From Tipula vernalis (lineage: Eukaryota > Arthropoda > Insecta > Diptera > Tipulidae), in assembly GCA_958295665.1 (NCBI GenBank), contig OY282558.1, forward strand, positions 327,085,106 to 327,149,105: 64,000 bases of DNA, read 5' to 3'. Position 1 is the stretch's first letter; every line of letters starts with the position of its first letter. A model generated the notes under the pieces. The model was not told where the DNA came from and searched no databases. It saw only the letters and a list, made by a program, of their open reading frames with translations. This document shows positions 1-9,754 of the stretch, one piece after another. The position numbers and the translations under genes are program-made.

Positions 1-1
1 C

Positions 2-112
2 TACGTTGCGACATTCGTTTGCTTCGTTACTAAAGCCATACATTTTGAAATTCTGTCAGACGGCACAACAAATTTTACGGGATCCAACAATGAGCTTAAG
101 CGTCAAGAAATT
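2..112 (+). pseudogene. BEL/Pao retrotransposon integrase fragment
   Basis: Reading from base 2 gives an open stretch with the BEL/Pao integrase core signature FVCFVTKAIHFEILSD, followed at once by GTTNFTGSNNELKRQ. In intact BEL/Pao integrases these two blocks each contain an Asp of the DDE triad and lie some tens of residues apart (first block ends in VSD, second begins SDNGTNF). Here they are fused, so about 30 residues are missing, probably by deletion between the two SD codon pairs. The fragment is cut by the window edge and, at about 110-125, by non-LTR sequence of opposite orientation. Family call is from motif recognition. Confidence 0.7.
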
Positions 113-667
113 ATTAACCACCGCCCTAAGGTGACCGTTAATAACCCCGCTGGAGGACTCTGGCCCAATAAATGGAGAGGCAAAACCCAGGCGGACAATC
201 CCATTCACAGTCTAATTTCGCGCAATTTCTGTGTGGCCTAGCACCTACATAAAGTGTTACCTTTTTAGTGGCTACTAATTGTGTAACTCTATAGTTAGAA
301 GGTCCCATACCAGTCTTAACTTAACGGTTTAAGATTTAAGAGCCTTTAACGCCACTTGGTTGTCTTAAACAGCATTGAGTAGTTTAGGCCTTTATCTGTC
401 CCTACCCTAGCTCAAAGCCAGGCGTATATGGCGTATATTTCTGCTTGGAAGACAGTAGCATAAGAACCCTAGAACTTCGAAAGAGTACTTCTCTCCTCAT
501 ATATTCCTATCCCTGCTCCGTCTACCGTCTTAGACCCGTCTGTAAACCAAACCTTGGGCCCTTCTTGAAAGGACAGCCCATCAGAGCCCCACATGTCCAT
601 ATCTGACATAACGGTATGGTCTAACTGAAATTCGTTCATATTTGGTATGGTCTAACTGAAATTCGTT
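85..667 (-). pseudogene. Non-LTR retrotransposon RNase H domain, degenerate (I/Jockey-like)
   Basis: On the minus strand, reading from about 630 down to 410, the translation contains VWFTDGSKTVDGAGIGIYEE and then YATVFQAEIYAIYAW, the start of the RNase H domain that follows reverse transcriptase in I-, R1- and Jockey-like elements (catalytic Asp in TDGS, Glu in QAE). Further down, at about 215-115, FASPFIGPE and HLRAVV match the end of the same domain. Several stops and frameshifts make it non-functional. A 24-bp direct duplication lies inside it (613-636 and 644-667). It belongs with the minus-strand RT/endonuclease pieces at 1290-2065, from which it is separated by an opposite-strand copy of the same family. 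Confidence 0.7.
613..667. repeat. 24-bp direct duplication
   Basis: The motif GGTATGGTCTAACTGAAA plus 6 further bases occurs twice without change at 613-636 and 644-667 (period 31). It lies in the degenerate RNase H region and breaks its frame, so it arose after the element died. Confidence 0.9.
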
Positions 668-716
668 AAGGATTCTCAGATGACCCACCATATTACCTGG
701 CTAAAAAGTGCCCCAT

Positions 717-1285
717 GAAATGATGCAGCTGATGGCCTCGCCCGCAAGGGTTCTGCCTCTCCATTTATTGGACCAGAACCCTTCTGCTACGTCACTAAGG
801 AACACCTTAGAGCAGTGGTAAAACGCTGGGAGGATGTTCAAAAGTCCTGCGTTTGCGACAGGCGAAGAAATTTATATCACCTTCATCTGTCAGGGTTAAG
901 GAGTGTCTTGAACTTAGGAAACCTGAGTTGAGGCTGCTTACTGGCTTCCTCACAGGTCATGCCCCCTTAAGGTATCACCTTAAGAAGATGGGCCTAGGTG
1001 CGACAGATGGATGCTGCTTCTGCGATCTGGAAGCGGAATCAGCGGAACATGTTCTGTGCCAATTCCCAGCCATTTTCCAGCAAAGACTGCAACATCTAGG
1101 AGGAAGAACAATGAGCCCAGATAGTATGTATCTTGTACCTGCCGATAGTATTATCAGATTCATTAAGAGCCTGAATATTGATTGGACGGATAATTAAGCA
1201 GGGTCCAGCACAATAGATCTTTGAGGTCGCAGTGCGAGGTGACTTATCGCCCACATGGCCCTTCAATAATAATAATAATAATGTG
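717..1285 (+). mobile_element. 5'-truncated non-LTR retrotransposon 3' end with (AAT)n tail
   Basis: Plus-strand translation starts with ADGLARKGSASPFIGPEPF (end of RNase H), and after one frameshift near 840 continues as an open frame to the stop at 1195-1197. That C-terminal part has ELRLLTGFLTGHAPLRYHL followed by a Cys-Cys-His-Cys knuckle (CCFCDLEAESAEHVLCQF), the usual post-RNase H tail of I/Jockey-clade ORF2. About 70 bases of 3' UTR end in a short (AAT)n run at 1267-1283, the type of tail known from the I factor. It faces opposite to closely related sequence at 85-667 and is probably a later, 5'-truncated insertion into it. Confidence 0.75.
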
Positions 1286-1289
1286 CAGG

Positions 1290-2065
1290 TGCAACGGAGT
1301 CAGCCCTTGAAGTAGTCCTAGCAGCAGTTGCACATGTCCTCTTCACATCATATCCATGGCTACTCAAAAGAGTCAGTAGTCTGTCAATAACCTGTGACCA
1401 GTTTAACGCGGACAAAACTCCTAATACGACTCACCATCTAGTTTAGCTGTATCCCTTTCCCCTGCTGCGCTATCTATAGAATCTTAGGAGGTATTATGAG
1501 AAGCTCCACCAATGTTCACGATGGTACAGAGGGCGATTTCTTTTGCAGGAATCGCTTTTTCATTCTTAGTTACTAGGCTGCTAAGAACCGTTACCAGATT
1601 CTGCAGTAAGGCTGAGAAAATACCGTCCCCTCCAGCAGACTTGGACGGTCTAAAATAGCCCATCTCACTTTGCTGGGAGTAAAATTCCTTCCAGAAAGAC
1701 TCCAGACTCTGTTGTGTAGCGCGAAAACTATCTCACTTTCATTATGGTAGAGGCTGTCCTAAGGCTCCATCACTACATAGTCCGGAAAATGGGTCTCTTA
1801 AGGGTATATACATAAGTCCCAGTCGGTCAGTTTCACAACTCTAATTTCCTGACTCTGCATGGTACCGGCCGCTATATTAGATCTAACGTGCATGTGTATG
1901 ATCGTGTAAAGAGGCATCATCTGACATATTCCAATTATTTATTAAAGAACTCAAATGCGCACTGGCGAGCGTCAAACCTAGGTTTTTGCCCTCTCTTTAT
2001 AATGTCCACATTATTAGCCATCAAAAAATCAAAAAGGTACTTACCTCTATTGTAGATGTCACTGC
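1290..2065 (-). pseudogene. Non-LTR retrotransposon endonuclease C-terminus and RT N-terminus, degenerate
   Basis: Reading the minus strand from 2060 to about 1890 gives LFDFLMANNVDIIKRGQKP, resembling the end of the apurinic-type endonuclease of I/Jockey elements (LxxYLxxxxxDILNxGxxPTF). From about 1720 to 1500 it gives ESFWKEFYSQQSEMGYF and FRPSKSAGGDGIFSALLQ, the conserved entry to the reverse transcriptase domain (PxKxxGxDGIxPxLLQ). Many stops follow. The catalytic FxDD palm is not visible. Same orientation as the RNase H piece at 85-667, so the two are parts of one old copy. Confidence 0.65.
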
Positions 2066-2079
2066 TACCCTGTGGTAGG

Positions 2080-2400
2080 CGCAAACTTTAGTGGTATGGC
2101 GCAGACTTTAGTCTCCAAGTATGCCCAAACAAAATAGTCCACAGGATATAAATCCGAAGAATACGGTGGCTATTGCATAACGTCGATAATTGACGAATTT
2201 GTGCGGTACTTTTAAGACACCGGTAAATCCAGCCCAACATTATTCAATTGTGAAAAAATTCTCATCGGTAGAAATAACTTGTCGGAATTTTTTACCCTCG
2301 AACCGCTTCAATAGCACTTTGCATCTTTCAATTGGCGTGAGCTTCATTTTATACGTAATAGAACGGTTTCGCGGTTTACTTGAAGATTCCTAGCTGCATG
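2080..2400 (-). pseudogene. Tc1/mariner-superfamily transposase fragment with internal deletion
   Basis: Minus-strand translation from about 2390 gives RFEGKKFRQVISTDE then FFTIEQCW, matching the first catalytic Asp block (LFSDEKIFTIE) of an IS630-Tc1-mariner family common in insects. It is soon followed by SSDLYPVDYFVWAYLE and TKVCA, matching the third block (SPDLNPLDYFVWGYLE). The middle of the catalytic domain, with the second Asp, is deleted. Flanking terminal repeats were not found. Confidence 0.6.
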
Positions 2401-2789
2401 ATGTTTCATGGCTTGCAAATTTAGCTGCTTGATGTAGCTATAATTAATGGTACCAAAACTTTAATCATTTCAATTTTCTTATAATTATGTAGCAGAAAAA
2501 TTAATCTGCTAGGGTTGAATGATGAGGGTTCTTAACGTGTGTATTTTAGCTTAATATTAATAAACACATACAATTTATTACCTATTAAAATTAAATTAAG
2601 GTTATATATTTTACTCCAACTTAATTTAGAACTACTATATATACATTTATTTATAAATGTATGTCACAATAGAAATGGTAATAGGACAACGATTTTAATA
2701 TAATTGCATAAAAATTTTAATGCTTAACCATAGAAAAGAGCATTTGTGGAATAACATGTGCATAGGTAAAACCAAGGGACACCGATATA

Positions 2790-2925
2790 CAGTAATACCT
2801 CGCTATAAGAGTTCGTCTTTGATAAGTAAGATTTCACTACAGTCCGCTTTTTAACCGAACTTAGTTCCTCGAAGATCCGGTTTCAATCAATCCGGAACCG
2901 AATATCCGGACTGTGGCAGGTTATT
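2790..2925. repeat. Possible pogo/Tigger-type terminal sequence
   Basis: TA followed by CAGTAATACCTCGCTATAAG resembles the 5' terminus of pogo/Tigger-type elements (CAGT..ACCTCG..ATAA). The next ~110 bases (direct CCGGA/CCGAA-rich words up to about 2925) are less AT-rich than their surroundings. No opposite terminus was found, so this is a weak call. Confidence 0.3.
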
Positions 2926-2929
2926 GCTG

Positions 2930-4200
2930 TATTTTTTGTAAATTATCGATAAATATCTACAGTTTATTGAAAAACACAAATTCAATGTTAATTAGGATGT
3001 TAGTAAAAATCCACAAATATAAACAACAATCAATCTTACCATCTATTTTAAGGTAATTATACAGCAAGGACGTCTTTCCATAACACCTTGAAATTGTTTC
3101 ACGTGAAATATTAATCAGAAGAATGTTAAATAAAATATTTGTTATAAAATTATGGAAAGTTAAATAATAAAAATAAAAATCATTTAGTTTTAAAAGTATT
3201 GTTGTAATTAGCATTTTTTATGCAAATATTTGGATGTTTCTGGGTCGCTTTTACTATATACGGAAACATAAAATAGATGTTTTTTTTATGTTTTACGTCA
3301 AAGATTTTACAGCATAATAGATCGTGTCATGCTATGTGGCATAAAATATGATATTTTGAATAATTTTAGTTTTTTGTTGTGCTTAGTAATTCTGTGCCAA
3401 GAAATTTGTTGAAGGTGTACCTAATATAATTACAAAATCGATTATTTGTACGGAAGGACTATGCAATAGTATTTATGTAAAACAAATTTGCAGCAGCCAA
3501 ATTTATTTTTTAATTTTGACGAATGTTCCATATTTAAGACGGATTTTGGGCCCCTCCACCCACAGTATCCTTCAAGAAATAAGGAATTATTTAAGCATAA
3601 AATTCTTTGTATCACATTAATTAAAAAATATTGTTTTAGTTAAGTCAAAATTATAGTTACATTTCGCTACGATTTCAACGGCTCGCACTGTGAAAATCGT
3701 AGTTTCAAATAGTTTATATCAATCACTCTTTAACTGGCATAGATTTTTTATCAACTGATTATGGTCGCAATGACCCACTGTTGAAGTGCAGAATTACCAG
3801 GGTAAAGTCAATAAAGAGACAAATTAAAAATATGCAATAGCAGTTGAAGGAAAATAAAGGTACAAAATGGAAGATATAAGCATTGTGATAGATATGACTA
3901 TAAATTTAAAAAATCCCAAAAGATGGCAGCAATAAGCAAAACTAAACGTTTTTACCTTGGCTCATGGACATAAATTGAGCGACGTAGATTGATCGTCGAA
4001 CAAAGAAACAGTTAAAGCAAGATTTCAAGAATAGGCGGCTGAGCTAGACAAAATGCAATTAGGTACAAACTAGACATAAATACTAGCAAGCAAATGAAAA
4101 CGCCCACCATTTAGAGGCAGTCAAGTAAAAAAATCAAAGTAAGCATTGAACGTCTGAACGATGACTATTGTTGGGCTTATGTTTCTTTCATTCATCTTGA
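2930..4200. other. AT-rich intergenic DNA without recognised features
   Basis: No open frame with recognisable protein similarity, no clear tandem or inverted repeat. A minus-strand open stretch at 2957-3214 codes for low-complexity Ile/Leu/Phe/Asn-rich sequence expected from AT-rich DNA and is not called. Confidence 0.5.
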
Positions 4201-4760
4201 CCTTTTTGAAAAAAATATACTTACAGCAAACATGTTTGCGCTCTCTGCTAACAACAAATAAAGCAAGTATAAAAGCGTTTCTGTTTTCCTCTTTTTGGTG
4301 TAAGTTACGAATAGCGGATTATGATGTGTTGTAATGTGGTAGAGTGTTACCTCGACTCGTTATAGAAATTGTCCATAAACCTTGACCCATCAAGGCATTT
4401 ACCTGCAGCTTCAAGCTGGTAGAGTTAATTTTTTTTTGTTTTGTCGTGGGTTTTGATGGGAGGTATTATGGACCTTGTTATACTGCATTTACTGTGAGAA
4501 AAAAGAGATGATCATGGATATAAAAATAGAAAAAAAACTAATAATAAGAACAGTTGGACCTGTCTATAGTAACCAATAGCGCAAACGGAATCAATTGTCC
4601 AGCATTAATGGATCAAAGAGATCTCGTCCACGTTCTGTCAGAGACGGGGATAGAGGATCTTACCCAACGTGGCGGACGCCCCACTACCTGGGATAGTCTC
4701 TTTGCCGGGCAAACTTTAGTTTTAATCCTAAACTACTATTATTAAAGTATATATATTATA
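4200..4760 (+). other. Unidentified segment, possibly LTR or 5' UTR of a retroelement
   Basis: Less AT-rich than its neighbours. It holds a TATAAAAG box at 4266-4273, an AATAAA just upstream, and later TTACCCAACGTGGCGGACGC (4661-4680), which recalls the sequence next to the primer-binding site of some LTR elements. A short open frame ending at 4743 shows no recognisable domain. The Gypsy relic nearby runs the other way, so this may be a different element. No paired LTR was seen. Confidence 0.25.
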
Positions 4761-5427
4761 TAATTTTTTCCTTCTTATAACCTACATTACTATTTTTCTA
4801 TTCTATTATTTCTATAGAGAACGTATTTTTTTTAATTTCTTTCATATTTTTTTTCTCTTTAATCTTATTAACTACCTAAACTCGTTAAATGTTTTTTTTT
4901 CCTAAACTAACTAAGGTACCTACTTACAGCTATGTTAGTAAATTAGGAGACGGCGCCCTTTCAACTTTACCCTACCCCCTGCAGAATTTCATTACTTCCC
5001 GAGTAGGTACTTTTGGGCTAGGTAGGTTAAATTTTGAAACAGCCTCATTTCTTTTCTTAAAGTATGGTTAAAATTTTAAAGATGAACAAATTTTCTCTCT
5101 AATTCTCATGATGTCTAATTCTTACGATGTCATTAGCATTTATTTAAATTCGCTGGTCTGGTGTTGTTTTACTTGCTCCTTGAGCATCGACCGCCGATTT
5201 TTCAGAATGTTGTATCTTTGCAACCTTTTTTTGATGTTAATGCTTTGCCAGTGGATTTCAATTTGGCGAACCATGGCTACCAGTACTAACACAAATAGGA
5301 ACACCACCCCTCTCGATTGTTGCACAATGAGTTAAGAGCAGAGCTTACAATTACCACATGGGTTTCAATCTCCTCCAGGAGATTGAACAATGACAGCTGT
5401 TTGTCTTTTTATCACACGCTGGATTTG

Positions 5428-6081
5428 TTATTTGCAATATAATTCGAAACCTCGTCTCCTTTGGACGTACCATGATCTAGTAGTTGTTTCACAGTTATTG
5501 GACCCATGCCGAAAATTCGGTGTTGGAAATATCGATCTATGGAAACGGTTAACTCGTTCAGAAGCATTGGACCGGGGTGAATATACAGGAGTATACATAT
5601 GTTTAACACCATACTTCGCCAGCATCTCCTGGAGTTTTTGAGACTTGAATTGTTTCCCATTGTCTGAGTGAATGATTTCCGGAACGGAAAAGATTGGGAA
5701 AATTTCTTGCTCCAGGTAGTCGACTACTCTCTTAGCCGTAGCTTCCCGGAGTGGTTTAAGCAACACAAACCGAGAGTAGTGATCCAAAACGATCAGGATG
5801 TAAGTGTTACCCATTTTGGATCTTGGGTAAGGGCCTAGGAAATCGAGATAAAGCTTCTGGAAAGGTCTCTCAAATTCCTTATATTGTCCCATGGGAGGTC
5901 TTAGGATGTGATTCACCGCCTTCGTCTGCCTACAGACTTTGCACTGCTGTATAAATCTTTTGACATTAGTGGTTAAGGTTGGCCAATAAAACTGTCTACG
6001 CAAGAGTTCAATCATTTTACCAGTTCCCATATGTGCTGCCGTTGGAGGCGTGTGAGCTTGAGTTAATACTACAGGAATCAT
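5428..6081 (-). pseudogene. Gypsy integrase domain
   Basis: Integrase inserts the element's cDNA into the host genome. The 217-residue frame begins with the zinc-binding HHCC domain (H10, H17, C47, C50; motif CKVCRQTK), then the catalytic core with D80 (LYLDFLGPYP), D140 (IIHSDNGKQF) and E175 (SPRSNASERVNR), 34 residues between the last two. All three acidic residues are present. The frame is lost near 5545: the end reads as unrelated sequence while a neighbouring frame carries the expected continuation. The start overlaps the RNase H frame by a few bases, which reflects a frameshift rather than a normal gene boundary. Confidence 0.85.
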
Positions 6082-6746
6082 ACTCTTCGGTAACCACAGC
6101 TTCCATTCAGGTATGACCGTCCTATATTCCGGCTCTCTGTTAGGTTGATGTATAGTAATACCTTTCCACTAGAAACCCTCAGTTTTGATTTTGGAGGTAC
6201 ATTATCCTGAAGTGACTTCAATAACTCGAGATACTCGTCTTCCGTGAAGGATGGTGAAGTGAGGTCAATGTGGAATGGTGCTACAGATCCCACTAATTCT
6301 GCTACTTCTTCAGAATACACGCGAGAGAGTGTATCTGGAACCACGTTTTGTGACCCTTTACGGTACTCGATTCGGAAATCATACCCTTGGAGTTTCAAAC
6401 TCCAACGCGCCAATCTCCCGGACAAGTCAGTTTGGTTCATCAGATATTGTAGGCTTGCATGATCTGTTATGATTATAAATTTGTAGCCTTCCACATAGGA
6501 ACGGAACTTTTTCACGCTTAGCACTGCAGCTAAACATTCCAGTTCCGTTACACTGTAATTGCGTTGGGCTCCATTCAATTTGTGGGAATAAAAAGCGATT
6601 GCATGCTCAATCCCGTTGGCGTCCTTCTGGAATAGCACACTCCTCACTCCAGTCTTTGAAGCATCAACTTGAATGTAGAATGTGCGTTGATAGTCTGGAT
6701 GTGTGAGAACAGGTGCACTCGTTAATAGCGCTTTCAATGCATCCAT
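6078..6746 (-). pseudogene. Gypsy RT connection and RNase H domain
   Basis: This 222-residue frame starts at the hinge that follows the RT palm (MDALKALLTSAPVL) and runs through an RNase H domain typical of Ty3/Gypsy pol: FYIQVDASKTGVRSVLFQ (first catalytic Asp), YSVTELECLAAV (Glu) and FIIITDHASLQYLM (Asp). It goes on to the tether region with YRKGSQNVVPDTLSRV before a stop. Upstream of its first Met, in another frame, APLTDLLKSKGKIVWNESAQ matches the preceding connector, so a frameshift lies near 6750. Confidence 0.85.
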
Positions 6747-6804
6747 AGTGCTTCTTGTGCAGATTCATTCCAGACTATTTTTCCTTTTGATTTGAGCAGA
6801 TCTG

Positions 6805-7104
6805 TCAGCGGGGCGGAAACAGATGAGAAATTTGGAATAAATAATATACTGGCATAACCGTGAACTGGTATAGCGGTCTTCCTGGCACCGTGGAGGCTGT
6901 TTTACACCGAGAGCTCGGTTCCAGTGGGATTTGCCAGAAAGCATCTTTTAGGTCTAGGCTAGTGATGTAACTCGTGTTTTCCAATCTGCTCAACAAACCG
7001 TCAATAATAGGTAGCGGGTATGGTTCTTTTACTGTTACAGCGTTTAATTTACGAGCATCCAGACACATTCGTACCTTCCCGTTACTTTTTGCCACGACTG
7101 TCAC
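6805..7104 (-). pseudogene. Gypsy reverse transcriptase, N-terminal part, catalytic palm deleted
   Basis: The frame holds RT motifs 1-2: VAKSNGKVRMCLDARKLNAV, YPLPIIDGLLSRLENTSYI and SLDLKDAFWQIPLEPSSR. The first catalytic Asp lies in the LDLKDAF block. After LYQFTVMP the usual continuation FGLxNAPxTFQ, the YxDD catalytic box and the thumb are absent; sequence jumps to the connector before RNase H. About 120 residues are missing, so no polymerase activity is possible. Confidence 0.8.
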
Positions 7105-7188
7105 CGGTGAACTCCAAGGACTGGATGCGATTCCTCAATCACCCCCAAGCCTAACATTCTATCCAGTTCCTGGTTCATTTCCTTTTGT

Positions 7189-7614
7189 TTAGCTGGTGAT
7201 ATCGCAGGCTATCGGCTTAGCATCTCCTGTATCTATCACGTGCTCCAACAGAGTTGTTTTATCCAATCCTAGATGTTTTGAGGATGGAAATTTTTGCTTG
7301 ATTACTTGGAGTTGATACTGTTGGTCGTCCATCAAGATACGAGTATGTTGTTGTATATCTGCACTGGTTTGGGTTGGACTAGCAGAATTATTTTTGTTTC
7401 CATCCAACTCTGACACTGAGATTGGTAGACCAAAAGTTTTCCAAAAATCTGTGCCTAAATACAAAACTTGCGACAGTGAAGGAGCGACGTGTAGCCAGAA
7501 GTTTTTGGTTATACCATTGAATTGAACTGGTATAGTCACGAAGCCTAATATCTTTTCTGTTGTGCCATGGCGGTATGTACCTGAGTTTGGGATGGATTGT
7601 AAGAAATGCCGCAT
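7189..7614 (-). pseudogene. Gypsy protease end and RT leader
   Basis: The 141-residue frame contains the distal part of a retropepsin-like domain (VLYLGTDFWKTFGLPIS, equivalent to the ILG-x-DF/W block after the active site) and the linker leading into RT (HVIDTGDAKPI). The DSG/DTG active-site loop would lie upstream of its first Met and is not present in the adjacent sequence, so the protease is truncated. Confidence 0.7.
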
Positions 7615-7679
7615 GTTTTCAGGAATTGTTCGCTTCCGTGGCCTAATACACCAATAGAGATTTACTCGGCTAGAAAACT

Positions 7680-8060
7680 TAGACTTAAATGTTTGTTATA
7701 CATTTTGGTATATTAATTTTGCGTGAATTAATATTTCATTCATTTTTAATTATGAATTAATTCCGCGACATCAGTTTTTAAAAAAACTGCCACTTTTGTA
7801 ATCTAATAAATTTTAGTTGGTACTTTTTCGTAAGGTTGTAATATTGAAAGTATTTTCTCGTGAAAATATAATTTTGCAAATGAAATAACTTTGCAAAATT
7901 TGAATTAATTCCGCGCTAATTTAATTCATTTACAATATGAATTAACTCAGCGACATAAAATTGAATTAGTTTCACCGGACAATATTTTCCGGTGGAATTA
8001 ATTCAAGCCGCGTTATTTCGTCAACCAAATAATTTTGTAAGATTTCTGGTTATAAATATT
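7680..8060. repeat. Cluster of GAATTAATTCCGCG-like motifs
   Basis: The 14-bp motif GAATTAATTCCGCG occurs at 7754-7767 and 7902-7915, with variants at 7939-7952 (GAATTAACTCAGCG) and 7995-8012 (GAATTAATTCAAGCCGCG) and a partial one near 7725. A 7-bp stem (CACCGGA...TCCGGTG) lies at about 7972-7993. Spacing is irregular. It abuts the truncated Gypsy relic and could be a remnant of its leader or of a MITE. Confidence 0.6.
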
Positions 8061-9005
8061 TTTAGTGATAAACTTTGTTTTATACTATGTTTGTACAAAT
8101 ACTTTGATTTTGTGATTTTTTTCTAAATAGCTATATGATTTTCGATAAAATAATAGATATTAAATACTTTACCTAATGGTACCTAATAGCATCATGTGGA
8201 ATAATATTTTTTTCCTTGTTTTCCAAAAGATGGTAGCTCTTACGATTAAAGAAACGAGAAAAAATTAGTAGTTCTTGATTGATTGATCGATTGATTGGAG
8301 CGTACAGCCAAGCTTAAGCTTATCTTCCGGAGATGGAGGGCACCACCGTACCTCTCTTTACAAATAACAAAATCGCATGACAGGAAAGGTTCATTTGTTA
8401 GGGCAGAATTGACGCGGTTACAACCATTTAGAAAAAGCCCATAATTAGTAAGACAACGACAACACACTTCCAGCTATTCATTATTAATCAGTTAAAAATC
8501 ACATTAAACCAGCTTGCAATCATTTAGTATCCTAAAAATAAATTAAAGTAATAACTTAATTAACTATAACCCTTCCAAAATTAATAACAGCTTAAAGGAA
8601 TCTATACTAAAATTAAATTAAATAGCTTGAATATACAATAAAAAATGAAACAATTAGCACAAAACAAAGCCTTTCAATTAATTAAATCCCTGTTGAATGC
8701 TTCAATTTTCTGTATTCTAAAAGTCTAAATAATATTGAAATTCGACATTAATAAAAAAAAATTTAATTCTAAACATGAAATTTAAAATTTTAAATATCTA
8801 TAATATTTTAAAATACCGAAATTCTAAAATTCCAACTTAAAAAATTGTCTAAAAAATCTCAAACACTATACAATTTTTTTTTCTAAATTTATAGGTTAAT
8901 TAACGTGTCTCCTCCCTGAGCCTTGCAGTGGCTTTAGATAAATTGGGTATAGATCTAGACAAAAACTTCGCTATACCCAAAACTCGCAACAACTTCTTAT
9001 TGTTT
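8060..9005. other. AT-rich DNA without recognised genes
   Basis: A short GC-richer island at 8285-8465 has a minus-strand open stretch of 73 codons with no family I recognise. The rest is AT-rich with runs such as poly-A at 8752-8761 and poly-T at 8874-8883. Another GC-richer patch at 8905-9000 may belong to the Gypsy fragment that follows. Confidence 0.4.
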
Positions 9006-9009
9006 GGAG

Positions 9010-9370
9010 ACTTTAATTTTCCAATATAAAAGACATTTCGTTTGAAATATTTCCAGGGTAGAACTTATAATCCCAAACGGTGTGGTGAATATACATAAAT
9101 CTGAGCTAGCTTGATCTAACTTCACCTACCAAAATCCATCTTTGAGGTCTGTTACTGTGAATCCCGAGATTCCAGAGAGTTTTGATATAATATGATCACT
9201 ACTCGGAATCAATCAATGCTCTCTCAGAATGAATTTGTTTAATGGCTTTCGATTCAAACAAATGTGTAGGTCACCATTAAACTTTCCTCGAATCAATAGA
9301 TTATTATTACTTCGTGGAATGATTAATATGACGTCTAACACTCCTCTTTTCATGTTTGTTCTTTAATCTA
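9010..9370 (-). pseudogene. Second Gypsy-like reverse transcriptase fragment
   Basis: Minus-strand translation from about 9350 gives ILIIPRSNNNLLIRGKFNGD, then LHICLNRKPLNK, SDHIISKLSGISGFTVTDLK and DGFW, then STLEIFQTK: the RT motifs 1-3 of a Gypsy-type element (LRxCxDPxxLNKxIxREH, FTVLDLKDGFW). It has stops and a frameshift and differs from the copy at 6805-7104, so it is another family or subfamily. It directly abuts BEL/Pao integrase sequence. Confidence 0.65.
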
Positions 9371-9650
9371 TTGAACGGATGACAGATCGCTCACGACTTC
9401 ATTGTGCACAGCCTTTATAATCATACAGATAATAATGACTAAATACGCCTTTGATTGTTTTAAACCTCTACCGTGCTTTTGCTTTATCATCAATGGGCCA
9501 GCCTAATCCACACCCACTTTAGCAAAAGGACTTTTATAATTGACCCGAGCTGATGGAAGTAGTAGTTTGGTTGATTGATCCTCTTACTGTAGCACTATAC
9601 TCCTGTAAATGCGCTATTGGAAAACGATGAGGTCTTGAATGGATCTATAT
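9370..9650 (-). pseudogene. BEL/Pao integrase core fragment
   Basis: Minus-strand reading from about 9550 gives FAKVGVDWAGPLMIKQKHGR and, after a short gap, KAYLVIIICMIIKAVHNEVV then SDLSSVQ. These match the BEL/Pao integrase core (PFxxVGVDYAGP, KAYLxxFVCMxTKAVHLELVSDLST) with the first catalytic Asp (VGVDWAG). It is the continuation of the BEL/Pao relic at 10980-12640, from which a Jockey-like insertion separates it. Confidence 0.7.
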
Positions 9651-9754
9651 CCCAGTGACAAGGCCCATATTTTTATATTGGATTGTTGTTTGGTGGCCAG
9701 CCTTAAACAGTATGGCTAACCAAAATTGCTGATGAAAATTCAGAGAACTTCCGC

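Larger units (their letters stand above)
5100..7620 (-). mobile_element. Ty3/Gypsy-type LTR retrotransposon relic (protease end, RT, RNase H, integrase)
   Basis: Four minus-strand blocks in the order protease/RT start (7614-7189), RT (7104-6805), RNase H (6746-6078) and integrase (6081-5428) give the standard Gypsy pol order, integrase last. After 5428 the integrase C-terminal region continues in another frame to about 5100. No gag, no envelope and no LTR pair could be identified; the catalytic palm of RT is deleted. It is therefore a dead, truncated copy, but the blocks are well conserved, suggesting moderate age. Confidence 0.85.

Noticed and set aside
4554..4745. Possible gag start of a plus-strand LTR element
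   Set aside because: The 63-codon frame has no gag or zinc-knuckle motif and no LTR pair was found, so it is described only as an unidentified segment.
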